This document shows positions 33,447 through 35,159 of a stretch of DNA of 35,159 bases, in pieces. The notes beneath the pieces were generated by a model. The model had not been told where the DNA came from and ran no database searches. It saw only the letters and a list, made by a program, of their open reading frames with translations. The stretch is taken from IMG/VR virus record IMGVR_UViG_3300048838_000497, positions 1 to 35,159 of that record; one strand, given 5' to 3'. The stretch comes from a virus. Position 1 is the first letter of the stretch; every line of letters begins with the position of its first letter. The translations under genes were made by a program, and so were the position numbers.

Positions 33447-33504
33447 AAAAAATTTTTTAAAAAATTTTTCTAAAATTTTTAGAAAAAAATTTTTTTTTTA
33501 TAAT
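33443..33504. other. Nearly pure A/T tract with a perfect 23-base palindrome
   Basis: 62 bases with only two G/C. Runs of A and T alternate, and TTTTTCTAAAA (33465-33475) is mirrored by TTTTAGAAAAA (33477-33487) about one central T. Such DNA melts easily and bends. Lying 40 bases from the repeat array, it fits an unwinding element. Confidence 0.8.
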
Positions 33505-33542
33505 CGGTGCCTATGGTTATTAGGTTATTTGATTATTTGAAA

Positions 33543-33659
33543 GTCTGGTACCGAGTGTCTTAGGTGGTCTGGTACCGACTATTAAGGTTTTTAGGTGGTC
33601 TGGTACCGACTATTAAGGTTTTTAGGTGGTCTGGTACCGAGTGTCTTAGGTGGTCTGGC
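33543..33659. repeat. Iteron-like array: four TCTGGTACCGA repeats in A-B-B-A order
   Basis: TCTGGTACCGA occurs at 33544, 33568, 33599 and 33630. Steps are 24, 31 and 31 bases. The first and fourth copies continue GTGTCTTAGGTGG; the second and third continue CTATTAAGGTTTTTAGGTGG. A worn fifth copy (TCTGGCTCTTAGGTACCGAG) follows at 33654. Every unit contains the GGTACC palindrome. Direct repeats of this size next to an A/T tract are typical initiator-binding sites. Confidence 0.85.
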
Positions 33660-34065
33660 TCTTAGGTACCGAGGCTCCGCAAAACTCGGACGAGTCGCAC
33701 AGCATGTAGTGGGCACCCCTCTGGTGGCTACGATCGTGAATCCAAAAGTGTTATTAACCCTACCCTATCTATAGCAATTCCGAATCGGGGTTAACATGGA
33801 TAAGCTAGATAAGCTAGTCAAGCAGAATCAAGGGAAGGAATATCGGCATTAAATAGTGGCAAGCAATCCGCCCTAAGCATACGAATATCGGTAGAATAGC
33901 CACCCTAATCCAAAGGTGGGTAATTGCTAGGTAATTACTTGTCGGGCTAGAATGCTCCAGAATGCTCTAGGAATAGACTTAGCGCGGACGGTATCTATAC
34001 CCAATAGAACCGTTTGCGCAATTCCTAGCTCATATGTACTTCCGTTTATATGTCCGAGAATCGAG

Positions 34066-34079
34066 TAGTCTATAGACTA
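34066..34079. promoter_or_regulatory. Perfect 14-bp palindrome, operator candidate
   Basis: TAGTCTATAGACTA is fully symmetric. It lies 28 bases, centre to centre, from a second 14-bp palindrome and about 50 bases before the predicted promoter of the plus-strand regulator. Confidence 0.5.
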
Positions 34080-34093
34080 TGTAGCTTATATTT

Positions 34094-34107
34094 TGCGGTT
34101 AACCGCA
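34094..34107. promoter_or_regulatory. Perfect 14-bp palindrome, operator candidate
   Basis: TGCGGTTAACCGCA is fully symmetric and ends 12 bases before the -35 box of the predicted promoter. A dimeric repressor or activator could bind here. Confidence 0.5.
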
Positions 34108-34118
34108 TGTTAAAGGTA

Positions 34119-34147
34119 TTGACCAATACTTGCCGATAGACTCTAAT
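34119..34147 (+). promoter_or_regulatory. Sigma70-type promoter for the plus-strand regulator
   Basis: TTGACC (34119-34124), a 17-base spacer, then TCTAAT (34142-34147): each box matches consensus at five of six positions with ideal spacing. The start would be near 34154, giving a leader of about 60 bases. A second TTGACA at 34161 has only a weak -10 behind it. Confidence 0.6.
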
Positions 34148-34215
34148 ACCTATTAGCTCATTGACAATTCGGTGACAGTCGCAACTATCCTAATTCCTAT
34201 TTGGAGGGACATATT

Positions 34216-34941
34216 ATGTCCGCGCAGTCTACAGTATTGTTATCCGGTGTTAGTTCCGCTTGGGCCGCTCGAAAAGAGCCGAAGAATGAGACCGAGAGAA
34301 ACAAGCGGATAGAACGGTTTAACCCGCGAAAGACTAGGGGTTATTGCTTTAAGCGCATACCTAGCTTTATGCGACCTAGGATAGACCTAGACGAACTAGT
34401 AAACGAAACCTATCTAGTCTGGCGAGTCTATCGGATAGTCTACCAAAACAAGCCGCAATACTTGTCAATCGCAAGTGCCGCAAAAATAGCTTGTGGTCGC
34501 ATGGTACGTTTCACCATGAACGGTTCCGCGAAAGCTATGGTCTATAAGCAAAAGTTATGGGATAGGTGGGAAACCCGTTCTAATGTTAGGGATATCGTTA
34601 GCTTAGGCTTGGAAAGCCTATCTGGCAGTATAAACCCCAAGCATGAACGTCTATTAACCCTTTTGCTAATGGGTTACAGTTGTGGGGATTGTGCCGCAAT
34701 GCTAGGGGTTTCCAAGCCTAGGGTTTCAGCAATGTTACATAAAATTGGCGAAGCCTATCTAAAGCCTAGCTACGGTCCGCGCAACAAGCCTAGAACCGTA
34801 GCGAAGCCTAGAAAAGTAGAATGTACTCCTAACGGTTCTAGAATGTATCGGCCACCTATGCCACTAGAACCGTTAGCGAAGTCTACCGAACTAGAGCGAG
34901 AAACCATGCGGGAAAGGTTCCCACAATTCTATAACGACTAG
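34216..34941 (+). CDS. Sigma-factor-like / HTH transcription regulator
   Basis: 241 residues from the ATG at 34216, with GGAGGG seven bases before it; an in-frame TTG at 34201 overlaps that ribosome site and is unlikely. Residues 56-70 (IDLDELVNETYLVWR) resemble region 2 of ECF sigma factors. Residues 144-178 (ERLLTLLLMGYSCGDCAAML then GVSKPRVSAMLHKIGEAYL) resemble the region-4 HTH. The C-terminus is Lys/Pro/Arg-rich. It could redirect host polymerase to phage promoters or act as a repressor-type HTH protein. It is the only plus-strand gene, divergent from the structural block, with its own promoter and terminator. CTAG is frequent in its sequence. Confidence 0.65.
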   Translation: MSAQSTVLLSGVSSAWAARKEPKNETERNKRIERFNPRKTRGYCFKRIPSFMRPRIDLDELVNETYLVWRVYRIVYQNKPQYLSIASAAKIACGRMVRFTMNGSAKAMVYKQKLWDRWETRSNVRDIVSLGLESLSGSINPKHERLLTLLLMGYSCGDCAAMLGVSKPRVSAMLHKIGEAYLKPSYGPRNKPRTVAKPRKVECTPNGSRMYRPPMPLEPLAKSTELERETMRERFPQFYND

Positions 34942-34947
34942 TCCACT

Positions 34948-34985
34948 AACCCGCGAAGCCTAGCTAGGCTTCGCGGGTTTCTTTA
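34948..34985 (+). terminator. Rho-independent terminator of the plus-strand regulator
   Basis: AACCCGCGAAGCC (34948-34960) pairs perfectly with GGCTTCGCGGGTT (34967-34979) across loop TAGCTA, then TTCTTTA. It begins seven bases after the stop codon. Confidence 0.93.
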
Positions 34986-35025
34986 TGCGCTGATTGTCCA
35001 CAATTAATATGGGCTTTCTGATTTA

Positions 35026-35159
35026 TTGGCCCTTGGCCCTTGGCCCTTGGCCCTTGGCCCTTGGCCCTTGGCCCTTGGCCCTTGGCCCTTGGCCCTTGGC
35101 CCTTGGCCCTTGGCCCTTGGCCCTTGGCCCTTGGCCCTTGGCCCTTGGCCCTTGGCCCT
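35026..35159. repeat. Perfect 7-bp tandem repeat (TTGGCCC)n running off the right edge
   Basis: 134 bases, just over 19 uninterrupted copies of TTGGCCC, continuing to the last base. The 40 bases between the preceding terminator and the repeat hold nothing recognisable. Either a true satellite-like tract of the genome or an assembly artefact at a contig end. Confidence 0.95.

Larger units (their letters stand above)
33313..34215. other. Non-coding divergent region, candidate origin/control region
   Basis: About 900 bases without a convincing gene, between the minus-strand structural block and the plus-strand regulator. In order it holds an AAAAGGC hairpin, an A/T tract, four iteron-like repeats, the short direct repeats AGAATGCTC (33949 and 33959) and GGTAATT (33919 and 33930), an AACCC/GGGTT pair (33756-33760 and 33788-33792), two perfect palindromes and a promoter. 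CTAG occurs six times between 33780 and 34030. I see no tRNA or long ORF. Confidence 0.7.

Noticed and set aside
33349-33540. 63-codon plus-strand frame across the A/T tract
   Set aside because: Its Lys/Phe-rich content is just the A/T runs translated, and it has no ribosome site.
33540-33660. CRISPR array
   Set aside because: Repeats are short, spaced by related rather than unique sequence, and no cas genes are present; the iteron reading fits better.
33796-33852. 18-codon plus-strand frame MDKLDKLVKQNQ
   Set aside because: Too short and without a clear ribosome site; a leader peptide is conceivable but nothing supports it.
33670-34060. tRNA genes in the non-coding region
   Set aside because: I looked for a T-arm motif with matching acceptor stem and found none; short inverted repeats there do not make a cloverleaf.
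34948-34985. Phage attachment site
   Set aside because: The palindrome with a following T-run directly after a stop codon is explained by a terminator, and no integrase gene is in the window.

Overview
The window is part of the genome of a tailed double-stranded DNA phage, or a provirus, with a long-tailed (siphovirus-like) virion. This rests on a terminase large subunit, a portal, a scaffold next to a major capsid protein, head-tail connectors, a tail-tube protein, tail-assembly chaperone candidates and a 1630-residue tape measure. All are on the minus strand in one closely packed, often overlapping block from about 33.3 kb to position 1. The left edge cuts a tail gene. The right edge lies in a 7-bp tandem repeat, so this is an incomplete genome or a contig broken at a repeat. 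Most genes have Shine-Dalgarno-like leaders and use standard stops, so the host is a bacterium. I cannot name it. Sec-exported trypsin and LamG-type proteins would suit an environmental host such as a planctomycete, but that is a guess.

Read in the direction of transcription (right to left), the block runs as follows. Packaging: a Pro-Ala protein, a zinc-motif terminase-small-like protein, TerL and the portal (33.3-29.1 kb). Lysis, entry or processing: a one-helix membrane protein, a papain-like peptidase, a secreted trypsin-like protease, an 83-residue G+C-rich protein, a second membrane protein and a phospholipase-A2-like protein (29.1-25.4 kb). Adhesins: four LamG-like lectin modules in two genes and three large fibre-like genes, mostly G+C-rich (25.4-16.1 kb). 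Head: connector, scaffold, major capsid protein and a strong terminator (16.1-13.0 kb). Tail: closure and terminator-like proteins, tube, chaperones, tape measure (13.0-5.4 kb). Distal tail and accessory: a repeat protein, an intein-split metallophosphoesterase, a deoxyribosyltransferase-like enzyme and small tail genes (5.4 kb to 1).

From 33.3 to 34.2 kb lies about 900 bp of non-coding DNA. It holds a hairpin, a nearly pure A/T tract, four iteron-like repeats in A-B-B-A order, two perfect 14-bp palindromes and a sigma70-type promoter. This looks like a replication origin and/or control region. It drives one plus-strand gene encoding a sigma-factor-like or HTH regulator, closed by a strong terminator and followed by the 7-bp repeat.

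The points most worth follow-up are the origin-like repeat array, two hairpins near 25.4 kb that compete for one segment, the two-protease plus phospholipase cluster, the G+C-rich adhesin cassette that joins an A/T-rich repeat tail inside one reading frame, and the intein.
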